Origin: Steroidobacteraceae bacterium
Lineage (GTDB): Bacteria; Pseudomonadota; Gammaproteobacteria; Steroidobacterales; Steroidobacteraceae
DNA: 38,203 nt
Reading direction: 5' to 3'
Assembly (NCBI GenBank): GCA_025451275.1
Contig: JANWKR010000017.1
Span: 1 to 38,203, forward strand
Below are positions 8,200 to 15,484 of the stretch, in pieces. How positions within the stretch are numbered: the first letter of the stretch is position 1; each line of letters begins with the position of its first letter. The notes under the pieces were generated by a model that had not been told where the DNA came from, ran no database searches, and saw only the letters and a program-made list of their open reading frames with translations. Both the position numbers and the translations under genes were made by a program.

Positions 8200-8554
8200 G
8201 GGGGCGACCGGTTTCGACGTGGGTTGCGAACCTTCAGGGGCGTACCGAGGCCGCAGGATCCTCGTAAATACTGCTGCAAATCATAGTTGCCAACGACGAC
8301 AACTACGCTCTAGCTGCCTAAACGCAGCTGACCTCTGACCAGCTCGTGCCTGTGCGACTGAATCAGGGGACGCGTTCACAGGATCGCGCACCGGCGATGC
8401 GAGCAGGCCGGCGCGCTAAGAGTCACTGATCGCTGGCGCAGCGTCTTCCCTGCTCCTCGGGTAGCGCGGCGCGAGAACCAATGAGAGAGCTACGTACGTA
8501 GATCCTGCAGTCTAGGACTTACGGACGGGGGTTCGATTCCCCCCGCCTCCACCA
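8200..8554 (+). ncRNA. ssrA: Transfer-messenger RNA (tmRNA)
   Basis: One-piece tmRNA of 355 bases including encoded CCA. The 5' end GGGGGCG (8200-8206) pairs with CGCCTCC just before ACCA at the 3' end (8551-8554), giving the acceptor stem with a G-U third pair that alanyl-tRNA synthetase recognises. The T arm GGGGGTTCGATTCCCCC is at 8527-8543. The tag frame begins at 8289 and encodes ANDDNYALAA then TAA. It rescues stalled ribosomes with SmpB and marks the unfinished proteins for degradation. A strong hairpin follows 5 bases after CCA. Confidence 0.97.
8289..8321 (+). other. tmRNA tag reading frame (ANDDNYALAA)
   Basis: Resume codon GCC at 8289-8291 and stop TAA at 8319-8321, ten encoded residues preceded by the alanine carried by the tmRNA itself. 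The tag differs from the E. coli one (ANDENYALAA) by Glu to Asp at position 4. The C-terminal LAA seen by ClpXP and Prc is kept. Confidence 0.95.
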
Positions 8555-8558
8555 CTAC

Positions 8559-8591
8559 AGCGGTTCCCGGCCGGTCACGGCGGGAACCGCT
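8559..8591 (+). terminator. Hairpin terminator after ssrA
   Basis: AGCGGTTCCC (8559-8568) pairs perfectly with GGGAACCGCT (8582-8591); inside, GCCG (8570-8573) pairs with CGGC (8578-8581) around GTCA, leaving one bulged G. It lies 5 bases after the tmRNA CCA end. The T tract is missing, as is common in high-G+C genomes, so it may act as terminator and 3' processing barrier. Confidence 0.65.
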
Positions 8592-8677
8592 GGCGCCGGT
8601 AAACCAACATACCGTGTAGGCGTTTGCCGATATGAGCTGCCCTGGGCCGCGACTAGACTCCTCGTACAGCAACACCC

Positions 8678-8914
8678 ATGCGGACAAGAATAACGATCAA
8701 GGGCCAGGTGACCCTTCCCAGAAGGGTGCGCGAGGCGCTGCGGCTCGCTCCCGGTGACGGCGTCGAATTCACTTCCAACGAGCGGGGCGAGGTCGTGATC
8801 ACGCGCCAAATGGGCGTGGCGCCCACCGCAGGCCGGGGGCGCCACCCGCCCGTCGCCGCCCAGGTGCGGCGCCGGGCGGTTGAGCTCGTGGCTCTCCTGC
8901 GCGGGCTCGACTGA
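8678..8914 (+). CDS. AbrB/SpoVT-type DNA-binding protein, orphan antitoxin-like
   Basis: 78 residues. The first 45 form a swapped-hairpin AbrB domain (ITIKGQVTLPRRVREALRL then APGDGVEFTSNERGEVVIT). The C-terminal 30 residues are basic and end in a short helix (RRRAVELVALLRGLD), which could be a toxin-binding or dimer-stabilising segment. Genes of this type usually pair with a PIN or MazF toxin, but none is adjacent: the next gene is the oppositely oriented amidase, 2 bases away, and tmRNA is upstream. No clear ribosome site precedes the ATG. It may be a stand-alone regulator or the remnant of a toxin-antitoxin pair. Confidence 0.72.
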   Translation: MRTRITIKGQVTLPRRVREALRLAPGDGVEFTSNERGEVVITRQMGVAPTAGRGRHPPVAAQVRRRAVELVALLRGLD

Positions 8915-8916
8915 CT

Positions 8917-9852
8917 TCAGCCGCAGCCGGCGCTGCGGTGGCTCCCGTCCAGCGACACCAGCGCCCCGTACAGGTCCGGGCGGCGGTCGCGGAACACGAA
9001 CCAGTTGTCGCGCAGCTGGGCCACGGCGTTCAGGTCGAAGGTGTACTTGAGCACCGCATCGCCCTCCTCGGCGGCCTCGGCCACCTTCGCCCCCAGGGGG
9101 TCGGCGATGAACGACGAGCCGTAGAAGCGGATGTAGAGCCCCTGTGGGTCCTGAATCGAGCGCTCGAGCCCGTAGCGGTTGGCGGCGATCAGCGGGGTCA
9201 GGTTGGCGGCGGCGTGGCCCTGCTGCGTGCGCTGCCAGTGCTCGCGTGAGTTGACCGGCAGCGCCGGCGGCGGCTCGCTGCCGATCGCGGTCGGAAACAG
9301 GAACAGCTCCGCCCCCATGAGCGCCATGACGCGCGCGGTCTCGGGAAACCACTGGTCCCAGCAGATGCCGATCCCGAGGCGCGCGAAACGCGTCGTCCAG
9401 ACGCGGAAGCCGCTGTCGCCGGGCGCGAAGTAGTTCTTCTCCTGGTAGCCGGGGCCGTTGGGGATGTGCGACTTGCGGTACACGCCGAGGTTGGTGCCGT
9501 CCGCGTCCAGCACCGCGATGGAGTTGAAGTAGGCGGGACCGGCGCGCTCGAAGAAGCTGATCGGCAGCACCACGCCGAGCTCGCGCGCGACGGCTGCGAA
9601 GTGCCGCACCGCCGGGTTCTCGGCCACCGGCCGGGCGAGGGCCAGATGGCGCGCGTCCTGCTCGATGCAGAAGTACGGCGTCTCGAACAGCTCCGGCAGC
9701 AGGATCACCTGCGCGCCCTGGCGCGCGGCCTCGCGCACCAGGCGCTCGGCGCGCGCGATGTTGCCGGCGGCGTCCCAGTCGCACGCCATCTGGATGGCCG
9801 CCACCGACACCGGTCGCGGCATGCCGCGGAAATGCTCTGGCTCCTTCGACAT
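8917..9852 (-). CDS. aguB: N-carbamoylputrescine amidase
   Basis: 311-residue nitrilase-superfamily enzyme that converts N-carbamoylputrescine to putrescine, CO2 and ammonia in the agmatine route. The catalytic triad is visible: Glu54 (LLPELFETPYF), Lys127 (VYRKSHIPNGPGYQE) and Cys164 (IGICWDQWFPETAR). The strings around them and TAIGSEPP are characteristic of AguB rather than other nitrilases. The ATG at 9850-9852 has GAGG 6 bases upstream, better than the internal Met 11. It lies 15 bases after the oxidoreductase gene, probably in one operon. The partner agmatine deiminase is not in the window. Confidence 0.92.
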   Translation of the reverse strand: MSKEPEHFRGMPRPVSVAAIQMACDWDAAGNIARAERLVREAARQGAQVILLPELFETPYFCIEQDARHLALARPVAENPAVRHFAAVARELGVVLPISFFERAGPAYFNSIAVLDADGTNLGVYRKSHIPNGPGYQEKNYFAPGDSGFRVWTTRFARLGIGICWDQWFPETARVMALMGAELFLFPTAIGSEPPPALPVNSREHWQRTQQGHAAANLTPLIAANRYGLERSIQDPQGLYIRFYGSSFIADPLGAKVAEAAEEGDAVLKYTFDLNAVAQLRDNWFVFRDRRPDLYGALVSLDGSHRSAGCG

Positions 9853-9867
9853 CTCGTACCTCGTGCT

Positions 9868-10836
9868 TCAGTGACCGCGCGTGCGGCGGCGCTCGGCGAG
9901 CGCCTCTTCCACCTGCGCCGTGATGCGCATGGCGGTCTCGAGCGCCATCAGCCCGGCCTCACCCGACACCACGGGCGGCCGGCCGTCGCGGATGCAGCCG
10001 AGGAACGACTCGATTTCCGCCTTGAGCGCATCACCCTGCTCGAGGCTCTGCTCCTCGATGGTCACCGGCAGCGGCCCCGGGCCGTCGGCGGCGGTGCGCT
10101 TGCGGATCAGCGTCATGATCTTCTGCTGCAGATCCAGGGACAGGTAGGCGTCGTCCTCAAAGATGCGCAGCTTGCGCTCGGTCTTCAGGCTCACGCGCGA
10201 GGCGGTGGCGTTGGCGATGCAGCCGTTGGCGAAGCGGATGCGGGCGTTGGCGATGTCGATCTCATCGGAGAACACCGGCGTGCCCACCGCGTCGATGCTC
10301 GCCACCGGCGCTCCGACGATGGTCTGCACGATGTCGATGTCGTGGATCATGAGGTCGAGCACGACGTTCACGTCGGTGCCACGCTCACGGTACGGCGCCA
10401 GGCGGTGGCACTCGATGAAGCGCGTCGACTTGAGATAAGGCTCGGCGGCGAGGATCGCCGCGTTGAAACGCTCGAGGTGCCCGACCTGCAGGATGCGCTG
10501 CACGCGCGCCGCGAGCGCGATCAGCTCGCGCGCTTCGGCCGCGGTCTCGGTGATCGGCTTTTCGACCAGCACGTGGGCGCCGGCCTCGAGGCAGTCGCGG
10601 GCGATGGCGAAATGCGCCGGGGTGGGCGTGACGACGCTCACCGCGTCGACCTGGCCGAGCAGCTCGCGGTAGTCCGCCAGCGCGCGCGTCTTGAGTTCCT
10701 CCGCCACGGCCGCGCGCGCCTCGGCGCGCGGGTCGACCACCGCCACCAGCTCGCAGCCGGCCGCCTGCGCGTACTTCTGCGCGTGGAAACGGCCGAGGTA
10801 ACCGACGCCGATCACGGCGGCTCTGATTTTGCGCAT
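9868..10836 (-). CDS. Gfo/Idh/MocA family NAD(P)-dependent oxidoreductase, GnnA-like
   Basis: 322 residues. The N-terminal Rossmann fold has GVGYLG (residues 10-15) and the EKP motif with the conserved Lys93 (VLVEKPITETAAEAREL); the C-terminal domain carries LDLMIHDIDIVQTIVG, with the His of the family active site. The N-terminus (AAVIGVGYLGRFHAQKYAQ) resembles proteins annotated as UDP-N-acetylglucosamine 3-dehydrogenase (GnnA), which with the aminotransferase GnnB makes diamino-sugar precursors of lipid A. No gnnB or lpx gene is next to it, so the substrate is unproven. The ATG at 10834-10836 is chosen over 10863 because it gives the usual start. Upstream of aguB in the same direction. Confidence 0.85.
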   Translation of the reverse strand: MRKIRAAVIGVGYLGRFHAQKYAQAAGCELVAVVDPRAEARAAVAEELKTRALADYRELLGQVDAVSVVTPTPAHFAIARDCLEAGAHVLVEKPITETAAEARELIALAARVQRILQVGHLERFNAAILAAEPYLKSTRFIECHRLAPYRERGTDVNVVLDLMIHDIDIVQTIVGAPVASIDAVGTPVFSDEIDIANARIRFANGCIANATASRVSLKTERKLRIFEDDAYLSLDLQQKIMTLIRKRTAADGPGPLPVTIEEQSLEQGDALKAEIESFLGCIRDGRPPVVSGEAGLMALETAMRITAQVEEALAERRRTRGH

Positions 10837-10885
10837 GGGAACGCTATTATGCCCGCCCGCCAAGTCAGCGCCCGAAGGTTACCGC

Positions 10886-11233
10886 ATGCCCGGACCGCCC
10901 CCGACCCCCGGCACGCCGCCCCCGCCGCCCGTGACGCGCCTGCGCGACACGTACGAGGCGCTGCCGCGGGCGCGCCGCGAGCTCGTCGTCTACGGCGCGG
11001 CACTGCTGTTCGGCCTGGTCATCATGCCGTTCCTCATCTGGTTCGGCGGCAGCCGGGTGCTCGGCCCCTACACCCACGGCCAGAACCCCCACGCCGGCCC
11101 CTTCGCCCTGCTGGCCGACTACTTCGTCGGGCTGGCGCACGGCTCGGTGGTGTTCTGGGCGGTGGCGCTGGGGCCGCTGCTGCTGCTGCTGCTGCTACGG
11201 CTGTTCACGCGCCTGTACCGCGCCCTGCCCTGA
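10886..11233 (+). CDS. Small two-helix membrane protein of unknown function
   Basis: 115 residues. The N-terminal 20 are proline-rich (MPGPPPTPGTPPPPPVTRLR). Two hydrophobic helices follow: about residues 34-54 (LVVYGAALLFGLVIMPFLIW) and 84-105 (VVFWAVALGPLLLLLLLRLF). Between them is a loop of about 30 residues with TYEALPRARRE just before helix 1 and LGPYTHGQNPHAGPFALLAD after it. The ATG at 10886 has GAAGG 7 bases upstream. I do not recognise the family. Divergent from the GnnA-like gene and convergent with another small membrane protein gene 30 bases away. Confidence 0.72.
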   Translation: MPGPPPTPGTPPPPPVTRLRDTYEALPRARRELVVYGAALLFGLVIMPFLIWFGGSRVLGPYTHGQNPHAGPFALLADYFVGLAHGSVVFWAVALGPLLLLLLLRLFTRLYRALP

Positions 11234-11263
11234 AGGGCCTGCGGCAGGGTGCGCGCCCGGCAC

Positions 11264-11551
11264 TCACTTCGGCCAGTAGAGCCACACCGCCACGGCAAAC
11301 ATCGCGAGCGTGGCGGCGTGCGCCCCGAGCCGCCAGCGCCGCTCGCGCAGCTCGCCGTAGAAGCTGCCGGCCGTGACCGCGGCAAAGAGCGTGAACACGA
11401 CGACGGCACGGATCAGGGCCGGCTGCTCCGGGGCGAAGCGCGCCTCGTCGGCGGGCAGCAACAGGATGACGATCCAGGTCATGATCAGCCCCGAGGCCAG
11501 GGCGACGGCCGAACCCATAAGAATTGCCAGTAAGGCGGCCAGAGGGCGCAT
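11264..11551 (-). CDS. Small three-helix membrane protein of unknown function
   Basis: 95 residues, nearly all in three hydrophobic segments: about 4-33 (LAALLAILMGSAVALASGLI and onward), 47-63 (IRAVVVFTLFAAVTAGS) and 75-93 (LGAHAATLAMFAVAVWLYW). The short loops carry LLPADEARFAPEQP and YGELRERRWR; the positive charge of the latter suggests it faces the cytoplasm. No good ribosome site is visible upstream of the ATG at 11549-11551. It is divergent from prc with 82 bases between, and convergent with the two-helix protein gene. Function unknown. Confidence 0.65.
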   Translation of the reverse strand: MRPLAALLAILMGSAVALASGLIMTWIVILLLPADEARFAPEQPALIRAVVVFTLFAAVTAGSFYGELRERRWRLGAHAATLAMFAVAVWLYWPK

Positions 11552-11633
11552 GGATGTGAGGACTGTACTTGCTAAAGTCGAACTGCACGCTCTAGCCTTG
11601 GTCCACTAGTCTAGCGAACCTGCGAGCCCGTAC

Positions 11634-13757
11634 ATGACCTTACCCCTGCGCCGATCCTCCGGATGGTTAACCGCGGCCCTGCTCGCGATCCTGGCGCTGG
11701 CGCTGGCGGGCTCCGTCCAGGCCCCGGCGAGTCCCTCGCTGCTGCCGGCCGGCGCGATCGCCCCGACCGATGCCCAGCGCTACACGGCGCGCAAGGTCGG
11801 CCGCATCCTCGAGGAGGCGCACTACAGCCGCGCCTCGATCGACGACAGGATGTCGGACACCGTCTACCAGCGTTACCTCGAGTTCCTCGACGGCCAGCGC
11901 AGCTACTTCCTGGCGAGCGACATCAAGGAGTTCGACGCCTACCGCCTGAAGTTCGGCGAGATGATCCGCACCGGCAACATCGACCCGGCCTACCTGATCT
12001 TCGCCCGCTTCCAGCAGCGCAACCGCGAGCGCATCCAGCACGCCATCGCGCTGCTGCAGACCGAGCCGGACTGGACGCTCGAGGAGTCCTTCGAGTTCGA
12101 CCGCAGCAAGGTGTCATGGCCACCCGACCAGGCCACCATGGACGAGCTGTGGAGAAAGCGCGTCAAGAACGACGCCCTGTCGCTGATGCTCACCGGCAAG
12201 AGCTGGACGGACTCCGCCGAGGTGCTGCGCAAGCGCTACGAGCGGGTGCTGAAGCGCGTCGACCAGGTGACCTCGGAGGACGTGTTCGAGAACCTGATGA
12301 ACGCCTACGCGCGCGCCTTCGATCCGCACTCGAGCTACTTCTCGCCGCGCAGCTCCGAGGAGTACCGCATCCAGATGAGCCTCAACTACGACGGCATCGG
12401 CGCCTCGCTGCAGCTGGTGGATGACTACGTCACCATCATGAACGTGCTGGAGGGCGGCCCGGCCGCGGTGGCCGGCACGCTCAAGGTCAACGACCGCATC
12501 ACCAGCGTCGGCCAGGGCCACGAGGGCTCGTTCACCGACGTCATCGGCTGGCGGCTCGATGACGTGGTGCAGCTGATCCGCGGCAAGGCCGGCACCAGCG
12601 TGCGCTTGCAGGTGCTGCCGGCGGGCGCCGCCCCCGGCACCGCGGAGAAGGTGCTCGAGTTCACGCGCGGCAAGGTGACGCTGGAGGCGCAGGCGGCGCA
12701 CAAGGAAGTCAAGACCGTGGCGCGCAACGGCCGCAACCTCAAGATCGGCGTCATCACCGTGCCCGGCTTCTACCAGGACATCGACGCGCAGAACGCCGGC
12801 GACGAGAACTACCGCAGCACGACGCGCGACGTGCTGAAGCTGGTGAACGAGCTCAAGTCCGAGAACATCGACGGCCTGGTGCTCGACCTGCGCAACGACG
12901 GCGGCGGCTACCTGCCCGAGGCCACCGCGCTCACCGGCCTGTTCATCGACCACGGTCCGGTCGTGCAGCTGCGCGACACCTCCGGCCGGCTCGAGGTGCT
13001 CGACGACCCCGAGACCAAGGCCGCCTACGACGGGCCACTCGCGGTGCTGGTCGACCGCCTGAGCGCCTCGGCCTCCGAGATCTTCGCCGGCGCCATCCAG
13101 GACTATCACCGCGGTGTGATCCTCGGCCAGACCACCTTTGGCAAGGGCACGGTGCAGAACCTCGTGAAGCTCGACCGCTGGTCGAACGAGCCGATCAACG
13201 GCCAGCTGACCGTCACCATCGGCAAGTTCTACCGCGTCACCGGTGAGAGCACCCAGCACCGCGGGGTCGAGCCGGACGTGCCGCTCGTCTCGCTGCTCGA
13301 CACCAAGGAAATCGGCGAGAGCGCGCTCGAATCGGCGCTGCCCTGGGACCGCATTGCCGGCGTGCCGTTCAAGACCAGCGGCGGCAGCTCCGCCGCGCCG
13401 CCGGTCGCCACCCTCGCCACCGAGGAGGATCTGCGCGCCCAGCGCGACCCGGACTACAAGTGGCTGGTGTCGGACATCGCCGCCATCGACCAGGTGCGCG
13501 ACCAGCACAGCGTGTCGCTGAATCTCAAGGTGCGCCGCGACGAGCGCACGCGGCTGGAGAAGGAGCGCCTCGACCGCGAGAACAGCCGCCGCGCGGCCAA
13601 GAGCCTGCCGCCGCTGAAGAGCATCGAGGAGCTGGAGAAGGCCAAGGACAAGGACGACGCCGCCGACGTGGTGCTCGACCAGGCGGCCCAGGTCATGGCG
13701 GACATGGTGACGGGCGCGAAGAACCTGCCGCAGCAGAAGACGGCGCGCGCCGGCTGA
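11634..13757 (+). CDS. prc: Tail-specific periplasmic protease Prc (Tsp)
   Basis: 707-residue S41A protease (E. coli 682) that degrades periplasmic proteins with non-polar C-termini, including ssrA-tagged ones, and trims cell-wall hydrolases. A signal peptide (WLTAALLAILALALAGSVQA) precedes the family N-terminal domain (DGQRSYFLASDIKEFD), a PDZ domain (about 225-330, beginning MSLNYDGIGASLQLVDDYV) and the catalytic core. By alignment with E. coli Prc the catalytic residues are Ser479, Asp490 and Lys504 (LSASASEIFAGAIQDY, FGKGTVQ). The C-terminal DUF3340 part contains DPDYKWLVSDIAAID. It lies near ssrA and smpB, which make the tagged substrates. Confidence 0.97.
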   Translation: MTLPLRRSSGWLTAALLAILALALAGSVQAPASPSLLPAGAIAPTDAQRYTARKVGRILEEAHYSRASIDDRMSDTVYQRYLEFLDGQRSYFLASDIKEFDAYRLKFGEMIRTGNIDPAYLIFARFQQRNRERIQHAIALLQTEPDWTLEESFEFDRSKVSWPPDQATMDELWRKRVKNDALSLMLTGKSWTDSAEVLRKRYERVLKRVDQVTSEDVFENLMNAYARAFDPHSSYFSPRSSEEYRIQMSLNYDGIGASLQLVDDYVTIMNVLEGGPAAVAGTLKVNDRITSVGQGHEGSFTDVIGWRLDDVVQLIRGKAGTSVRLQVLPAGAAPGTAEKVLEFTRGKVTLEAQAAHKEVKTVARNGRNLKIGVITVPGFYQDIDAQNAGDENYRSTTRDVLKLVNELKSENIDGLVLDLRNDGGGYLPEATALTGLFIDHGPVVQLRDTSGRLEVLDDPETKAAYDGPLAVLVDRLSASASEIFAGAIQDYHRGVILGQTTFGKGTVQNLVKLDRWSNEPINGQLTVTIGKFYRVTGESTQHRGVEPDVPLVSLLDTKEIGESALESALPWDRIAGVPFKTSGGSSAAPPVATLATEEDLRAQRDPDYKWLVSDIAAIDQVRDQHSVSLNLKVRRDERTRLEKERLDRENSRRAAKSLPPLKSIEELEKAKDKDDAADVVLDQAAQVMADMVTGAKNLPQQKTARAG

Positions 13758-13761
13758 GGAC

Positions 13762-14832
13762 TCAGCGGAGCAGGACCCGGAACAGGTCCCAGGTGTCCTC
13801 GGCGAGCACGTTCGGCAGCTGCCGCGCGGCGGCCGCGCCCGACGCATCCGTCGGCAGCGCATCGCCCTCGGCGAGCGAGATCGAGTCGGGCACCGGGGCG
13901 CTGTCGCTCTCGTTGCGGTAGCGCACCACCGCGCGCAGCCGCTCGCCACGCGCCCGCACCTGCTGGGCCAGGCCGTCGCTGTGACTCAGCAGCTTGTGTG
14001 CGCGGTTGATCTGCCCCATGAGCAGCACGCACTCGCGCGGCGTGCCGTAGTTCTCGCCCGCCTCGCGCTGCGCGGTCGCCTCGCGCGCCAGCTGCACCAG
14101 CGGCGTCTTCAGCTCCGCCACGCGCAGGCACAGCACCTCGGCATAGGCGATGGCGGCGAGGTTGATGGTGCGGCGCGCCTGCAGCGACAGGCCGGAGAAA
14201 TCCGGCGCCGGGCTGCGCTCGACCTCGTCCATCGCCGCCTGCGCGGCCGCCAGTGACCGGGCGGCCGCACCGAGGGCGCCCTGCGCACTCTCGATGCGTG
14301 TCTGCAGGGCGCGGCGCCTGAAGTAGTGCCAGAAGCGCGTGAGCTGGGCGCGCTCGGCCTCGAGGCCGGCGAGGTGCGTGCTGCACTCCGCGTTCAGCGC
14401 CTGGGCTTCGGTCAGCTTCTGCTGGGCCTCCTGGCGCAGCGCGAACAGGCGGCGGTTGTGCTGGGCGAGGTGCGCGCGGCGCTCGCGCTCGTCCTGCTGT
14501 CGCACCAGATCCTGGACGAACTGGGTGATGAGCTCGCGGCCGGCCTGCCACAGGCGGCGCAGCTGGAAGAACACCACGGCCGGGTAGGCCGTGTCGGTGG
14601 CGCCGAGGCGCGCCTCGAGCGTGCTCAGCATCTCCTGGGCGCGCTGCGTGGCGCCTTCCTGCTGCTTGACCAGGTCCTTGAGCCGGTAGGTCTCCTCCTC
14701 CAGCTCGCCGTAGGCCTTCTTGAGCTCGGCGCGGTTGCGGAATAGCTCGAGGACCCGGTGGTCCTCCTCGGGGGCGGCAGTCTCCGGGCGGAGGCTGATC
14801 TTGAGAAAACCGAGTTGTCGCAGCGCCTTCAT
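13762..14832 (-). CDS. Uncharacterised cytoplasmic coiled-coil protein
   Basis: 356 residues without signal peptide or membrane helix. Heptad-like, Glu/Gln/Arg/Ala-rich helices dominate residues 25-75 (RNRAELKKAYGELEEETYRL) and 110-210 (DERERRAHLAQHNRRLFALR, LAGLEAERAQLTRFWHYFRR). A more hydrophobic globular part follows (LQARRTINLAAIAYAEVLCL), then a flexible acidic region and a C-terminal DTWDLFRVLLR that looks like a docking motif. I do not recognise the family. It lies 28 bases downstream of the DUF1249 gene in the same direction, so the pair is probably an operon, and it converges on prc with 4 bases between stops. Confidence 0.85.
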   Translation of the reverse strand: MKALRQLGFLKISLRPETAAPEEDHRVLELFRNRAELKKAYGELEEETYRLKDLVKQQEGATQRAQEMLSTLEARLGATDTAYPAVVFFQLRRLWQAGRELITQFVQDLVRQQDERERRAHLAQHNRRLFALRQEAQQKLTEAQALNAECSTHLAGLEAERAQLTRFWHYFRRRALQTRIESAQGALGAAARSLAAAQAAMDEVERSPAPDFSGLSLQARRTINLAAIAYAEVLCLRVAELKTPLVQLAREATAQREAGENYGTPRECVLLMGQINRAHKLLSHSDGLAQQVRARGERLRAVVRYRNESDSAPVPDSISLAEGDALPTDASGAAAARQLPNVLAEDTWDLFRVLLR

Positions 14833-14860
14833 GAGAGATACGGCGGCGGCCCGCCACCTC

Positions 14861-15304
14861 TCAAACGCCGCGGGGGTGGGACTCCGTGCCGGCTGAGAAG
14901 CGATGACCTCGCTCCACGCAGTATTCCAGCCACTTGTTTAACATCATGTTGCGCGCCCAGCGCTGATCCAGTTCACGCTCCGCGTGGCTGCGCAGGGCCC
15001 GCAGCACCGGGTGCTCGGTCGTGGCCGCCCCGGGGGCGCAAGTGTGACCGCTGTTCCACTGCTGCGCCTCGACCAGGCGCGCGTCGTGGTAGACGCGCAC
15101 GCGCAGGTCCGGGCAGGCCACCGGCCCGTCGTGGCCGGGCAGCAGGTAGGTCAGGTTGAGCGTGCTGGTGTAGGGGGAGCGCTCGGTCACGGTGAGAACG
15201 AGGTCACAGTCGCCGCGCACCGCCGACACGTAGCGGCCGCACAGCCGCGCCAGCTCCCCCGCCAGCCAGCCGAGGCGGATGAAGTTGCTCTCGTACAAAC
15301 TCAT
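14861..15304 (-). CDS. DUF1249 family protein (YqiB-like)
   Basis: 147 residues matching the DUF1249 pattern: a start with YESNFIRLGWLAGEL, a central ERSPYTSTLNLTYLL, then DLRVRVYHDARLVEAQQW, and a C-terminal LDQRWARNMMLNKWLEYCVE. The E. coli relative YqiB is about 140 residues and of unknown function. Translation could be extended upstream to 15484, but the extension would cross a good promoter at 15377-15404, and the ATG at 15302-15304 gives the family start. First gene of a probable two-gene unit with the coiled-coil protein. Confidence 0.88.
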   Translation of the reverse strand: MSLYESNFIRLGWLAGELARLCGRYVSAVRGDCDLVLTVTERSPYTSTLNLTYLLPGHDGPVACPDLRVRVYHDARLVEAQQWNSGHTCAPGAATTEHPVLRALRSHAERELDQRWARNMMLNKWLEYCVERGHRFSAGTESHPRGV

Positions 15305-15376
15305 GAGCGCGACGAAGCTGCGCGGCTGCGCGCGCCATGAGACGACCGTTTGTGTGTCAGCAACCAGCACGCCGTG

Positions 15377-15404
15377 ACTATAACGCACAAGCCTTGCGCC
15401 GCAA
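15377..15404 (-). promoter_or_regulatory. Sigma-70 promoter for the DUF1249 / coiled-coil unit
   Basis: On the minus strand TTGCGG (15399-15404), 16 bases, then TATAGT (15377-15382). The -10 matches 5 of 6 and the -35 three to four of 6. Transcription would begin near 15370, leaving about 65 bases before the DUF1249 ATG, in the 180-base gap behind ppsR. Confidence 0.5.
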
Positions 15405-15484
15405 GTCGAACAGCGCGCGAATTTGTCGCCGTGACGTGCGCACGGTGCTTGCAATTTTCGTGCGCAAGTGCGCAGCGCGTGCAC

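Noticed and set aside
8624-8659. Promoter for the AbrB-type gene from TTGCCG and TAGACT
   Set aside because: The spacing is 24 bases, too long for a sigma-70 promoter.
8200-8914. Integrated mobile element at the tmRNA 3' end
   Set aside because: No integrase, no direct repeat of the tmRNA end and no phage genes are in the window; only the orphan AbrB gene remains suggestive.
9466-11376. A 636-codon open frame on the plus strand
   Set aside because: Antisense to aguB and the oxidoreductase, with shadow-type composition and no recognisable motif.
11598-11616. Cluster of three CTAG sites before prc as an operator
   Set aside because: Short, loosely spaced and not symmetric enough to support a binding-site claim.
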